From contig JAIOJF010000009.1 in assembly GCA_019911965.1 (NCBI GenBank), positions 1 through 64,000 on the forward strand: 64,000 nt of DNA. Reading direction: 5' to 3'. The number at the start of each line of letters is the position of its first letter. Position 1 is the stretch's first letter. Both the position numbers and the translations under genes were made by a program. Under the pieces are notes generated by a model. It made no database searches. It worked only from the letters and a program-made list of their open reading frames with translations, and was not told where the DNA came from. Shown piece by piece: positions 45,044-53,012 of this stretch. The stretch is from Paracoccaceae bacterium. GTDB taxonomy: Bacteria; Pseudomonadota; Alphaproteobacteria; Rhodobacterales; Rhodobacteraceae.

Positions 45044-47218
45044 TCAGACGCAGCGCAACCGGCCCGGCGCATCCGTAATCGCGCCGATCCGGGCCGCCGC
45101 AAATCCCTGATCCGCCAGCGCCGCCAGAACATCATCCGCCGCCTCAGCCGCCACCGCCGCCAGCAGGCCGCCGGCGGTTTGCGGATCGTGCAGCAGAATG
45201 CCCATCGCGCCCGAGGCCCCCTCGACCGGGGCCGCCTGCCGGTTCGCGGTGTGGATGGTTGACCGGATACCCGCATCGGCCAGCGCCAGCGCCCCGTCAT
45301 AGGCCGGGATTGCCGACAGATGCAGATCGGCCCCGGTGCCGGAGGCGCGGCAGATCGCCAGAAGATGCCCGGCCAGCCCGAAGCCGGTCACATCCGTCAT
45401 CGCATGGGCCTGGCGCAAAATCGCCGCCGCCTTGGCTTGCGGCCGGGCCATCACCGCCAGCAGCGCCGCCACGTCGCGCCCGTCGGCCTGACCGGCCATC
45501 TCGGCGGCCAGGATCGTGCCGCTGCCGATCGGGCGGGTCAGGATCAGCGCATCGCCGGGCTGTGCGCCTGCGATGGTGATCGCCGCGCCCTCCGCCAAGC
45601 CGGTCACGGTAAAGCCGATGGTGGTTTCCGCGCCCAGCGTCGAATGCCCGCCGACAATGGCGGCCCCGGCCTCGGCGAATACGTCCCCTGCCGCTTCCAG
45701 GATTTCCGCCATGACACGGGCTGCCAGCGCCGGGGACTGGCGCGGCAGGATGACGTTTATCAGCGCCGCCTGCGGTGCCGCCCCCATCGCCCAGATATCG
45801 CCGAGCGCATGGATGGCGGCGATACGGGCCAGAAGGCCGGTATCCTCGGTAAAGGCGCGCAGATGGTCGGTGGTGATCACCTGTTTCCTGCCGCCAATCG
45901 CCAGCACCGCCGCATCGTCGCCGGGGCCGGTCAGGATATCGGCGCGGCTTGCCTTCGGCAGCGCGGCCAGCGCCCCCGCCAGCGTTTCCGGCCCGATCTT
46001 CGAGCCACAACCACCGCAGAGCGGCGTCCGATCATCCGGCGCGTCAGGGTCCAGCGCACGGCGGTCCGGCAGCGCCGGGGCCTGCATCACCGGCAGGTGG
46101 CGGAAGCGATCCATGAAGCGCTGGTCGATCCGGTCCTTCCAGCGCCACAGGGCCGGACCGGACAGCGTCAGCCCGGCCTTTTCCGCCAATGCGCTGCGCC
46201 CGCCCAAGGATATCAGCTTCAGATAGCGCCGCTGCGGATGGAAGGCGCGCAATCTGCCGCCCGACAGCGCGGCGGCCAGATTGTGAAACAGCACCGGTGC
46301 GGCGCGAACCGCGAATACCCCGGCCTTGGGGCGCGGCGCATGGGCAAGATGGGCGCAATCGCCAGCGGCGAACAGGGTCGGGATACCTTCAACCTGAAGG
46401 CTGTCCTCCACCCGAACAAAGCCATCCTGCAGGGGCAAAGCGGCCTCGGCCAGCCAGCGATGCGGCCGCGCCCCTCCAGCGCCCAGGATGAACCGCGCCG
46501 CCACCCGGCGGCCATCGGCCAGCACAACGCCATCTTCAACGATACGTTCGACCGAAGCACCCGTCAGCACCGATATGCCCAGCCCCGAACAGGCCGCCCG
46601 CAACCTGCGCCGTGCCGTCGTTCCGGTGCCGGTCAGATCGTCTGCGGCCTCGATCAGCGTCACCGCCGCCTCGCTGCCTGCCTTGCGCAGCGCATGCGCC
46701 ATCGCCATCGCCAGTTCCACCCCGGCCACCCCGCCGCCGATCACCGCCACCGATCCCGTCTGCCGCCCGGCGGCGGCCTCGGCCAGGAATTGCCGCCAGC
46801 GGTCTGCATAGATATCGAGCGGTTTCGCCCCCAGCGCATATTCGCCAAAACCCGGAATATCCGGCATCTCGGCGGTAATCCCGACATCGAGCGAGGCGAC
46901 GTCATAGCCAACCGGCCCGCGCCCGGCCAACTGCACCTGCCGCGTGGTGGGATCAATGCCGGTGGCGCGATCCAGGATCAGCCGCGCACCGGCAAACCGA
47001 GCAAGGCGCACCAGGTCGATATCCAGGTCCTCGCGGCGATAATGCCCGGCGATATGGCCCGGTAACATGCCGGAATAGGGCGCGGTCGGGCCGGGATTGA
47101 TCAGCGTCAGCCTTGTGCCCGGCAGCGGCTGCATGCCCCATTTGCGCAAGACCAGCGCATGCGCATGGCCGCCGCCGATCAGGACAAGGTCCCGCGCAAG
47201 GGGAAGGGGCATCTGCAT
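45044..47218 (-). CDS. selD: Selenide, water dikinase fused to an N-terminal FAD-dependent oxidoreductase
   Basis: A 724-residue fusion (start MQMPLPLARDLVLIGG, 47218). Residues 1 to about 375 are a pyridine-nucleotide-disulfide oxidoreductase: LVLIGGGHAHALVL, VAVIGGGVAGVELAMA and LFAAGDCAHL. From about 395 it is SelD: GGCGSKIGPETL with the catalytic Cys-x-x-Lys, GPGDDAAVLA, ITTDHLRAF, LGDIWAMGA, IVGGHST and TDVTGFGLAGHL. SelD makes selenophosphate from selenide and ATP. The FAD part may supply or handle selenide. Such fusions are known in several bacteria. It is convergent with mnmH, its likely user. Confidence 0.94.
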   Translation of the reverse strand: MQMPLPLARDLVLIGGGHAHALVLRKWGMQPLPGTRLTLINPGPTAPYSGMLPGHIAGHYRREDLDIDLVRLARFAGARLILDRATGIDPTTRQVQLAGRGPVGYDVASLDVGITAEMPDIPGFGEYALGAKPLDIYADRWRQFLAEAAAGRQTGSVAVIGGGVAGVELAMAMAHALRKAGSEAAVTLIEAADDLTGTGTTARRRLRAACSGLGISVLTGASVERIVEDGVVLADGRRVAARFILGAGGARPHRWLAEAALPLQDGFVRVEDSLQVEGIPTLFAAGDCAHLAHAPRPKAGVFAVRAAPVLFHNLAAALSGGRLRAFHPQRRYLKLISLGGRSALAEKAGLTLSGPALWRWKDRIDQRFMDRFRHLPVMQAPALPDRRALDPDAPDDRTPLCGGCGSKIGPETLAGALAALPKASRADILTGPGDDAAVLAIGGRKQVITTDHLRAFTEDTGLLARIAAIHALGDIWAMGAAPQAALINVILPRQSPALAARVMAEILEAAGDVFAEAGAAIVGGHSTLGAETTIGFTVTGLAEGAAITIAGAQPGDALILTRPIGSGTILAAEMAGQADGRDVAALLAVMARPQAKAAAILRQAHAMTDVTGFGLAGHLLAICRASGTGADLHLSAIPAYDGALALADAGIRSTIHTANRQAAPVEGASGAMGILLHDPQTAGGLLAAVAAEAADDVLAALADQGFAAARIGAITDAPGRLRCV

Positions 47219-47318
47219 CGGCGGGCCTTTCGCGCATTCGCCCTGCCCATAGCGCATCCGTCCGCCCGCGCCAAGGCGGGGCAGATATCCCCCTCAGCAG
47301 CCGCGTCAGACAGCGGGA

Positions 47319-47654
47319 TCAGTTATAGGTGAATGTACCGATGGCACAGATATTGATGTTCTTCTTGATCAGCACATCGCCATCGTTGAACACCGCCTTG
47401 AAGTCGAATTTGCAATAGCCGGTGCCGTCATCGAAATTGACGTTGACCGAGCGGCCCGGCCCCAGCACATCCTGCCCAAGGATATCCTCCTGCCAGGTTT
47501 TCGCATCGCGGTGCGAGCCGTAGAACTCGACGATCGTGAAGGATGTGTTGTTGACGATCTTCACCCAGCGGTCCAGCGCGGCGGCGTTCTGGGCTGACAG
47601 GCCCAGCAGCAAAGCGGCGGACAAGGTGGCGGAAACAACTCGGCGATTGAACAT
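47319..47654 (-). CDS. Small secreted protein of unknown function
   Basis: A 111-residue protein with a signal peptide (SATLSAALLLGLSAQNAAA, cleaved before LDRWVK) and a mature beta-rich region: VKIVNNTSFTIVEFYGSHRDAKTW, GPGRSVNVNFDDGTGYCKFDFKAVF (in parts) and NINICAIG with two Cys. The beginning RWVKIVNNTSFTIV resembles a family of small Rhodobacterales periplasmic proteins. I do not know a function. It is convergent-free: selD ends the strand before it, 100 bp downstream of its stop on the same strand. Confidence 0.65.
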   Translation of the reverse strand: MFNRRVVSATLSAALLLGLSAQNAAALDRWVKIVNNTSFTIVEFYGSHRDAKTWQEDILGQDVLGPGRSVNVNFDDGTGYCKFDFKAVFNDGDVLIKKNINICAIGTFTYN

Positions 47655-47836
47655 GGTACTCTCTCCAGTCTGGCTCGGATGCGATGTGTCGGAAGCCGGA
47701 TTTGCTGTTGGGCAATGTCGGATCGGCAGGGCTTTGGGCGGATGGTTCGAGCTTACCAGCGGCCTTTTTCAAATGCAATCTGCGGCACAGGCGGGAAATC
47801 CTTGCCTGCCTTGCACAATGGCCGCGCCCCGGCGGA

Positions 47837-48721
47837 TCAGCCAAGGGCATCGGCAAGGATATCAAACACATAACGCAACCGGCGACTGCGGTGGATCTCG
47901 CGATGCGCCACCAGCCAGACCGGGAATGTGAAAGGCGCGTAATCGGGCAGGGCGCGGCGCGTGCCGGTATCCGGATCGCCCAGCCGGTCATCCAGGATGC
48001 CAAGGCCGAGACCGTGGCGCACCATCTCCCACATCGCCAGATAGCTGGAGCAATGCAACGCGATATTGGCCTCGCTCAGACCAAGGCCCAGCCCGTTCAG
48101 CGCCGCCAGGAACTCGCCCTGACCGGTTGGCGAGATGAGTTTGGCGCGGACCAGATCGGCGGGCGCAGCCAATGGGCCGATGCGGTCCAGATAGGCAGGC
48201 GAGCCGTAAAACCGCGCCCGGGCCTCGCGCAGGCGGCGGGCCACCAGATCAGGCTCGGTCGGGCGGAAATTGCGGATGGCGATATCGGCCTCGCGGCGCA
48301 TCAGGTCGGCGGCGGTGTTGTCGGCCAGAACCTCGATGGTGATACGCGGCTCCGCCTCGGCCAGCCGCTTCAGGATCGGCGGCAGCAACAGCCCGGCATA
48401 GGCGTCCGAGGCCGAGATCCGCACCACCCCTTCCATCGCGTCGCTCTGGCCAAAGGCGGCGAGCGACAATCGCGACGCCGCATCGCCCATCTCGCGCACA
48501 TGCGCCATCAACTCATGGCCCGCCGGGGTCAGTTGCAAACCGCGCCCGAACCGCTCGAACAGGACCACGCCCAGTTCCGCCTCAAGCGCCGCCACCTGGC
48601 GGCCCAGCGTCGGCTGCGCCAGTTTCAGGGCCCGCGCGGCAGCGGATAACGAGCCTTCCTCGGCGGTGACCAGGAAGGCCCGCGCCCGGTTCCAGTCGAA
48701 ATTCACGGTACGCCAATCCAT
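47837..48721 (-). CDS. LysR family transcriptional regulator
   Basis: A 294-residue regulator, counted from MDWRTVNFDWNRA (48721). An ATG 12 nt upstream is an alternative. The N-terminal winged helix is clear (AFLVTAEEGSLSAAARALKLAQPTLGRQVAALEAELGVVLFER, in parts). The effector-binding domain covers about residues 95-290. It is divergent from the DUF4386 gene at 48823, the likely target by the usual LysR layout, which is inference. No clear T-N11-A site was placed in the 100-bp gap. Confidence 0.9.
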   Translation of the reverse strand: MDWRTVNFDWNRARAFLVTAEEGSLSAAARALKLAQPTLGRQVAALEAELGVVLFERFGRGLQLTPAGHELMAHVREMGDAASRLSLAAFGQSDAMEGVVRISASDAYAGLLLPPILKRLAEAEPRITIEVLADNTAADLMRREADIAIRNFRPTEPDLVARRLREARARFYGSPAYLDRIGPLAAPADLVRAKLISPTGQGEFLAALNGLGLGLSEANIALHCSSYLAMWEMVRHGLGLGILDDRLGDPDTGTRRALPDYAPFTFPVWLVAHREIHRSRRLRYVFDILADALG

Positions 48722-48822
48722 GCGTTTATGCATATCAGATCGGCAGATCAGGTCAATTTTCTTTATGTCGCGGCTGCGCTATTTCACCGCCATCGCAAAT
48801 CGAACCCGCAAAGGAGACAACC

Positions 48823-49539
48823 ATGACCCTGTTCAGCGATCCGCAATCGCGCGGCTATGCCGCGATCACCGGTACGGCCTATCTCGGCATTGCGGTCTTC
48901 GGTGGCTTCGCCATCGCCTATGTGCCGTCGCAGATCATCGTGCCCGGCGATGCCGCCGCCACGCTGGCCAATATCATCGCGCGGCGCGGGCTTTATCTGT
49001 CGGGCATCGGGGCCGATGTTGTGGTCATGCTGCTGGAAGTGATGGCACTCAGCCTGCTTTACCACATGTTCCGCCCGGTCTCGGCCACCCTGTCATTTGC
49101 CGCCGCGATGGCGCGGCTTGGCATGGTGGCGGTGATGGCGGCGATGCTGTTCTTTCACGCCGGGGCACTGGCGCTGGCAGAGCCCGGCGCGACGCTCGGG
49201 CATTTCTCGGACGGCCAGCGCGCCGATCTGGCCGGATTGCTGTTGCAGATGCACAAAAGCGGCGTCTGGATCTGGCAGATGTTCTTTGCCCTGCACCTGA
49301 TCCTGCTGGGCTGGCTGGTGGCGGCCTCGGGTCGTTTCCCGCGGCTTCTGGGCATGGCGATGATGCTGGGCGCGGCAGGTTACGCGGTGGATTCGATCCA
49401 TGCCTTCGCCGTGCCGGATGCTGTGGCTTTCGGCTATCTGAAGATCGCCCTGCTGGTCATCGTGACCCTGGCCGAAATCGGCTTTGCCCTCTGGCTGCTG
49501 CTGGTCGGCCCGCGCCCGGCAGCGGCGCGGCCTGCCTGA
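48823..49539 (+). CDS. DUF4386-type membrane protein
   Basis: A 238-residue protein with six or seven TM helices (AITGTAYLGIAVFGGFAIAY, VVMLLEVMALSLLYHMF, FFALHLILLGWLVA, ALLVIVTLAEIGFALWLLL) and the DUF4386 marks MFFALHLILLGWL and GYAVDSIHAF. The function is unknown. It stands upstream of a NAD(P)-binding oxidoreductase gene on the same strand, 48 bp away, and is divergent from LysR, so the three probably form a regulated module. Confidence 0.8.
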   Translation: MTLFSDPQSRGYAAITGTAYLGIAVFGGFAIAYVPSQIIVPGDAAATLANIIARRGLYLSGIGADVVVMLLEVMALSLLYHMFRPVSATLSFAAAMARLGMVAVMAAMLFFHAGALALAEPGATLGHFSDGQRADLAGLLLQMHKSGVWIWQMFFALHLILLGWLVAASGRFPRLLGMAMMLGAAGYAVDSIHAFAVPDAVAFGYLKIALLVIVTLAEIGFALWLLLVGPRPAAARPA

Positions 49540-49587
49540 GCGCTGGCACCAAACCTCACACGGAACAAACACAAGGGAACCTAAGAC

Positions 49588-50298
49588 ATGAAACGCATCT
49601 GCATCATCGGAATTTCCGGCAAACTTGGCCAATACATGACCGAACATGCGCTCGCCGCGGGCTATCAGGTGGCCGGCGTCTGCCGCCCTGAAAGCGTGCA
49701 CAAGCTGGACCGCTTCGCCGGCCGGATCACGATCCATCCCGGCCGCACCAATGACCGCGCGGTGATCGAACAGGCGGTGCGCGGCTGTCAGGGCGTGCTG
49801 ACCGTGCTGGCCCCCTGGGGGGTTGACGATTACGCCTCGGGCACCGCCCGCGCGGTGATGGATTTCGCCGAACCGGAGGCGCGGCTGATCTTTTCCTGCG
49901 GCTGGCATATCTCGCGCGATGGCAAGGATCGCTATTCGTGGAAAATCCGGGCCATCGTGGCGCTGCTGGGGCCGGTCTTGCGGGCGCTGCGGCTGGTTGA
50001 TCTGAACGATCAGGTGGTGGCGACCGATGCGATTTTCGCGTCGGACACGAAATGGACCGTGGTGCGCGGCTCGGACCTTGAAGAAGGGCCAAGCCAGGGC
50101 CTGCCGGTCTGGGCGGAGCATGTCGGCGATCCTTTGCTGGCCTCGAACCTCACGCGGCGCATTGATTTCGCGCTGTTCATGGTGGCCGCCATTGCCGATG
50201 ACAGCCTGATCCGGCAGGCCCCGGCAATCGTGGGATGCGCCAGTGCGTCGGCACGCGCGCATCGCCACGAGGTCAGCCGATCCGCGCAGCCCGCCTGA
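49588..50298 (+). CDS. NAD(P)-binding atypical SDR-like oxidoreductase
   Basis: A 236-residue protein with a Rossmann start RICIIGISGKLGQYMTEHAL (glycine motif GISGKLG). The body matches NmrA/NAD(P)H-binding proteins: VLTVLAPWGVDDYASGTARAVMDFA, EARLIFSCGWHIS, WTVVRGSDLEEGPSQG (in parts). Catalytic Tyr-x3-Lys is not evident, so it may be a sensor or a reductase of the atypical SDR type. It follows the DUF4386 gene and ends in a hairpin shared with the convergent apbC. Confidence 0.75.
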   Translation: MKRICIIGISGKLGQYMTEHALAAGYQVAGVCRPESVHKLDRFAGRITIHPGRTNDRAVIEQAVRGCQGVLTVLAPWGVDDYASGTARAVMDFAEPEARLIFSCGWHISRDGKDRYSWKIRAIVALLGPVLRALRLVDLNDQVVATDAIFASDTKWTVVRGSDLEEGPSQGLPVWAEHVGDPLLASNLTRRIDFALFMVAAIADDSLIRQAPAIVGCASASARAHRHEVSRSAQPA

Positions 50299-50307
50299 GG
50301 CTGCGCG
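50283..50307. terminator. Bidirectional hairpin at the SDR/apbC convergence
   Basis: CGCGCAGCC (50283-50291) pairs with GGCTGCGCG (50299-50307), a perfect 9-bp stem. The 7-nt loop holds the stop codon of the upstream gene. It lies 9 bp from the end of convergent apbC. It has no strong U-run, so efficiency is uncertain. Confidence 0.6.
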
Positions 50308-50315
50308 ACTTCCGG

Positions 50316-51380
50316 TCAGGCAAAGCCGTCGCGGATCAGCCCTTGGGCGATTCTGCGGAAGGCGGCGGCCTGCTTGCTGTCGGGTGCGGCGGCCACCACC
50401 GGCGTGCCGGCATCGCTGGCCAGCCGGATATCCAGATCCAGCGGAATGTCGCCCAGGAACGGCAGGCCCAGCCGTTCGGCATCCGCCTTTGCGCCGCCGT
50501 GGCCGAAGATATGCTCCTCATGGCCGCAATTGCGGCAGATATGGGTGGACATGTTCTCGATCATGCCGATCACCTTCGTGCCGGTCTTCTGGAACATCGA
50601 ATGCGCCTTGCGGGCATCAATCAGTGCCACGTCCTGCGGGGTGGAGACCAGGATCGCGCCGTCCACCTCGGCCTTCTGGGCCAGCGTGATCTGCACATCG
50701 CCGGTGCCCGGCGGCAGGTCGATCAGAAGGATGTCCAGCTCGCCCCACTGCACCTGCTGCAACATCTGCTGCAAGGCCCCCATCAGCATCGGGCCGCGCC
50801 AGACCACCGCCTCGTCGCCCTCGATCATCAGGCCGATCGACATCATGGTGACGCCGTGGTTCTGCAACGGCACGATCATCTTGCCATCGGGAGAGGCAGG
50901 CTTGCCGCTGATCCCCAGCATCCGGGGCTGCGAGGGGCCGTAGATATCGGCATCCAGCAGCCCGACCTTCTTGCCCTCGGCCGCCAGCGCCACCGCCAGG
51001 TTGGCCGAGACCGTCGATTTGCCGACACCGCCCTTGCCCGATGCGATGGCGACGATATGTTTAACGCCCGCCACCTTCTGCTTGCCCTGCGGCGCGGCTT
51101 TCTTCGCGCCCAGATTGGGTGGCGCGGCGGGGGCGGAATGTGCGGTCAGAACCGCGCTGACACTGGCAATACCGGTCAGCGCCTGCACCTTGGCCACGGC
51201 CTGCTGACGCACCGGTTCCATTGCCTGCCCGCGTTCGGGCGCGACTTCCATCACGAACCGCACCGTGCCGCCGTCGATGTTCAGGGCACGCACGATATCC
51301 GCCGAAACGATGCCCTTGCCGCTTGCGGGATCAATGATCGTGTCCAGTGCCGCCAGCACCGCCTCGCGCGTCACGCTCAT
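50316..51380 (-). CDS. apbC: Mrp/NBP35 family Fe-S carrier ATPase
   Basis: A 354-residue P-loop ATPase that assembles and carries Fe-S clusters. The N-terminal DUF59-like part (VLAALDTIIDPASGKGI) precedes the deviant Walker A SGKGGVGKSTVSANLAVALA, then LLDADIYGPSQPRMLG and LLIDLPPGTGD. The CICRNCGH-like segment (THICRNCGHEEHIFGHGGA) contains the bridging Cys-x-x-Cys. The ATG at 51380 overlaps a possible 17-codon leader. It is downstream of tupA on the same strand, 165 bp away. Confidence 0.93.
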   Translation of the reverse strand: MSVTREAVLAALDTIIDPASGKGIVSADIVRALNIDGGTVRFVMEVAPERGQAMEPVRQQAVAKVQALTGIASVSAVLTAHSAPAAPPNLGAKKAAPQGKQKVAGVKHIVAIASGKGGVGKSTVSANLAVALAAEGKKVGLLDADIYGPSQPRMLGISGKPASPDGKMIVPLQNHGVTMMSIGLMIEGDEAVVWRGPMLMGALQQMLQQVQWGELDILLIDLPPGTGDVQITLAQKAEVDGAILVSTPQDVALIDARKAHSMFQKTGTKVIGMIENMSTHICRNCGHEEHIFGHGGAKADAERLGLPFLGDIPLDLDIRLASDAGTPVVAAAPDSKQAAAFRRIAQGLIRDGFA

Positions 51381-51430
51381 TGCCCTGCTCCGGGCCGGGT
51401 GGCGCGACTGGTGAAATCGGTTGTGTACAT
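51377..51430 (-). CDS. Possible 17-residue leader ORF overlapping apbC start
   Basis: An ATG at 51430 preceded by AAAGG about 7 nt upstream opens a 17-codon frame (MYTTDFTSRATRPGAGQ) whose stop overlaps the apbC start by 4 nt (ATGA). Such overlap would couple translation of apbC to the leader. No second line of evidence supports it, and it may be chance. Confidence 0.3.
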   Translation of the reverse strand: MYTTDFTSRATRPGAGQ

Positions 51431-51544
51431 GGTGTGCCCTTTCATGCCGCCGGCGGTCCGGCTGTTTCACTGCCGGACCTGTCAATCTGAATTTCGGCCA
51501 AGAGGCAAGGGCTGCCCCGCGACCGGTTGCGGGCGATCGGATCG

Positions 51545-52390
51545 CTACCGGCTGGCGTTGGGGAAGAACAATTGCTCGCCGCCCTGCCGGTACGAGGCAA
51601 TCAGCGCCTGCCCCTCAGCCGACAGCAGCCAGGCGATGAAGGCATCGGCCCCGGCCTTATTTACATGAGAAAAACGCTCAGGATTAACCGCGATCACACC
51701 ATATTGATTGAACATCGCCGGATCACCGGCAAACGCGATCACATGGTCCATCTTGTTGTCATAGGCCAGCCAGGTGGCGCGGTCGGTCAGGGCATAGCCG
51801 TTCATCTCGATAGCGGCGCGGATCGTCGCACCCATGCCGGCCCCGGTCTCGCGATACCAGGATTGCGACGAATCAACCGCCAGACCGGCGGTCTTCCACA
51901 GGGCGCGTTCCTTCTTGTGCGTGCCCGAATCATCGCCGCGCGACACGAAAGCCACGTTGCTGCCCGCCAGTGCCGCCAGTGCCGCGTTCAGATCGCCCGC
52001 TGCCGCCAGCCCCGCCGGATCGGACGCCGGGCCGATCAGCACGAAATCGTTATACATCAGGTCGAACCGCTCGACCCCGTAGCCCTCGGCAACGAATTTT
52101 TCCTCGGACGCCTTGGCGTGGACCAGCAGCACATCCGCATCGCCGTTCATCGCGTTGCGGATCGCCTGGCCGGTGCCAACCGCAACGACATCGACGCGAA
52201 GTCCGGCTGCCGCCTGAAAATGCGGCAGGATGTAATCGTAAAGCCCGGAATTCAGCGTCGAGGTGGTGGATTGCACCAGCACGCGGCCTTCCTCGGCCAA
52301 TGCTTGACTTGCCAGGGCCAATGCCATGAAAGTGCCGACCAGAAACTGGCTGAATTTGCGGCGCGACGGGTAGGTCAGGGCGGAAGTCAT
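51545..52390 (-). CDS. tupA: Tungstate ABC transporter substrate-binding protein TupA
   Basis: A 281-residue periplasmic protein with a signal peptide (FLVGTFMALALASQALA) and the TupA start VLVQSTTSTLNSGLYDYILPHF, which binds tungstate over molybdate. Further marks: VGTGQAIRNAMNGDADVLLVHAK, NDFVLIGP, FVSRGDDSGTHKKE and YALTDRATWL. Usually tupB and tupC (permease, ATPase) follow; here the next gene is apbC, so the rest of the importer must lie elsewhere. A ModE-type palindrome lies upstream and the ModE-like gene is divergent. Confidence 0.9.
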   Translation of the reverse strand: MTSALTYPSRRKFSQFLVGTFMALALASQALAEEGRVLVQSTTSTLNSGLYDYILPHFQAAAGLRVDVVAVGTGQAIRNAMNGDADVLLVHAKASEEKFVAEGYGVERFDLMYNDFVLIGPASDPAGLAAAGDLNAALAALAGSNVAFVSRGDDSGTHKKERALWKTAGLAVDSSQSWYRETGAGMGATIRAAIEMNGYALTDRATWLAYDNKMDHVIAFAGDPAMFNQYGVIAVNPERFSHVNKAGADAFIAWLLSAEGQALIASYRQGGEQLFFPNASR

Positions 52391-52425
52391 GGCAGGCCTT
52401 TTCGGGATCGTTCAGGGGGTTTGAA

Positions 52426-52451
52426 TCGTTATGTCCGATAAGGCATAACGA
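52426..52451. promoter_or_regulatory. ModE/TunR-type operator between tupA and the ModE-like gene
   Basis: TCGTTATG (52426-52433) and CATAACGA (52444-52451) are perfect inverted arms with a 10-nt spacer, in the 107-bp divergent gap. The arms match the TCGTTATG/CATAACGA half-sites of molybdate- and tungstate-responsive ModE/TunR regulators. The site lies 36 bp before the tupA start and 47 bp before the divergent start, so both genes could be controlled. Confidence 0.8.
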
Positions 52452-52497
52452 AATTCCACCGGACCGCAAGCCATAAAAACGCATTGGAATTGGGCCT

Positions 52498-52896
52498 ATG
52501 GGGCGCAGCAAGAACAAGCCGGACGATCAGCGCCAGGGCGTGCCGGGGCTGAAGGCCAAGGTGTCGCTTGGCGCGGATGTGATCGGCACCGGCAAGATCA
52601 GGCTGCTGGAACTGGTGGGCGAGACCGGCTCGATTTCCGGCGCGGCGCGGGACATGGGCATGGGCTATCGCCGCGCCTGGACGCTGCTGGAAAGCCTGCA
52701 ACGCTGCTTCGCCGCACCGCTTCTGGAAACCAGCCGCGGCGGCGGCAGCCAGGGCGGTGCCACGCTGACACCGCTCGGCCAGACGCTCGTAGAACGCCAC
52801 CGCGCATTCGAGGCCGGGCTGGAAGCTGCCGCAAAACCCTATCTGGACTGGCTGAACGAGGCCGGCGGGCAGGACAGCCCCGCCAAACCGGACTGA
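52498..52896 (+). CDS. ModE N-terminal-type winged-helix regulator
   Basis: A 132-residue protein carrying only the ModE DNA-binding domain: KVSLGADVIGTGKIRLLELVGETGSISGAARDMGMGYRRAWTLLE (in parts) and RGGGSQGGATLTPLGQTLVERH. The C-terminal molybdate-binding (MOP) domains of full ModE are absent, as in many alphaproteobacterial short versions. How such a protein senses the oxyanion is unclear. It is divergent from tupA with a matching operator between them. Confidence 0.88.
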   Translation: MGRSKNKPDDQRQGVPGLKAKVSLGADVIGTGKIRLLELVGETGSISGAARDMGMGYRRAWTLLESLQRCFAAPLLETSRGGGSQGGATLTPLGQTLVERHRAFEAGLEAAAKPYLDWLNEAGGQDSPAKPD

Positions 52897-53012
52897 CGCC
52901 GCAGAGGCAGCGGCCTTAATAACATCGCACCAACCCGCATCGTCGCCCTTGAAGCCGCCGCCCGGTTCCAAGATAGTCGCCCGAGGAAACGCCCAGGCAG
53001 CGGAGATCGCCG

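Noticed and set aside
45320-47065. 581-codon open frame on the plus strand
   Set aside because: Antisense to the FAD-SelD fusion; composition is Arg/Gln/Gly-rich shadow.
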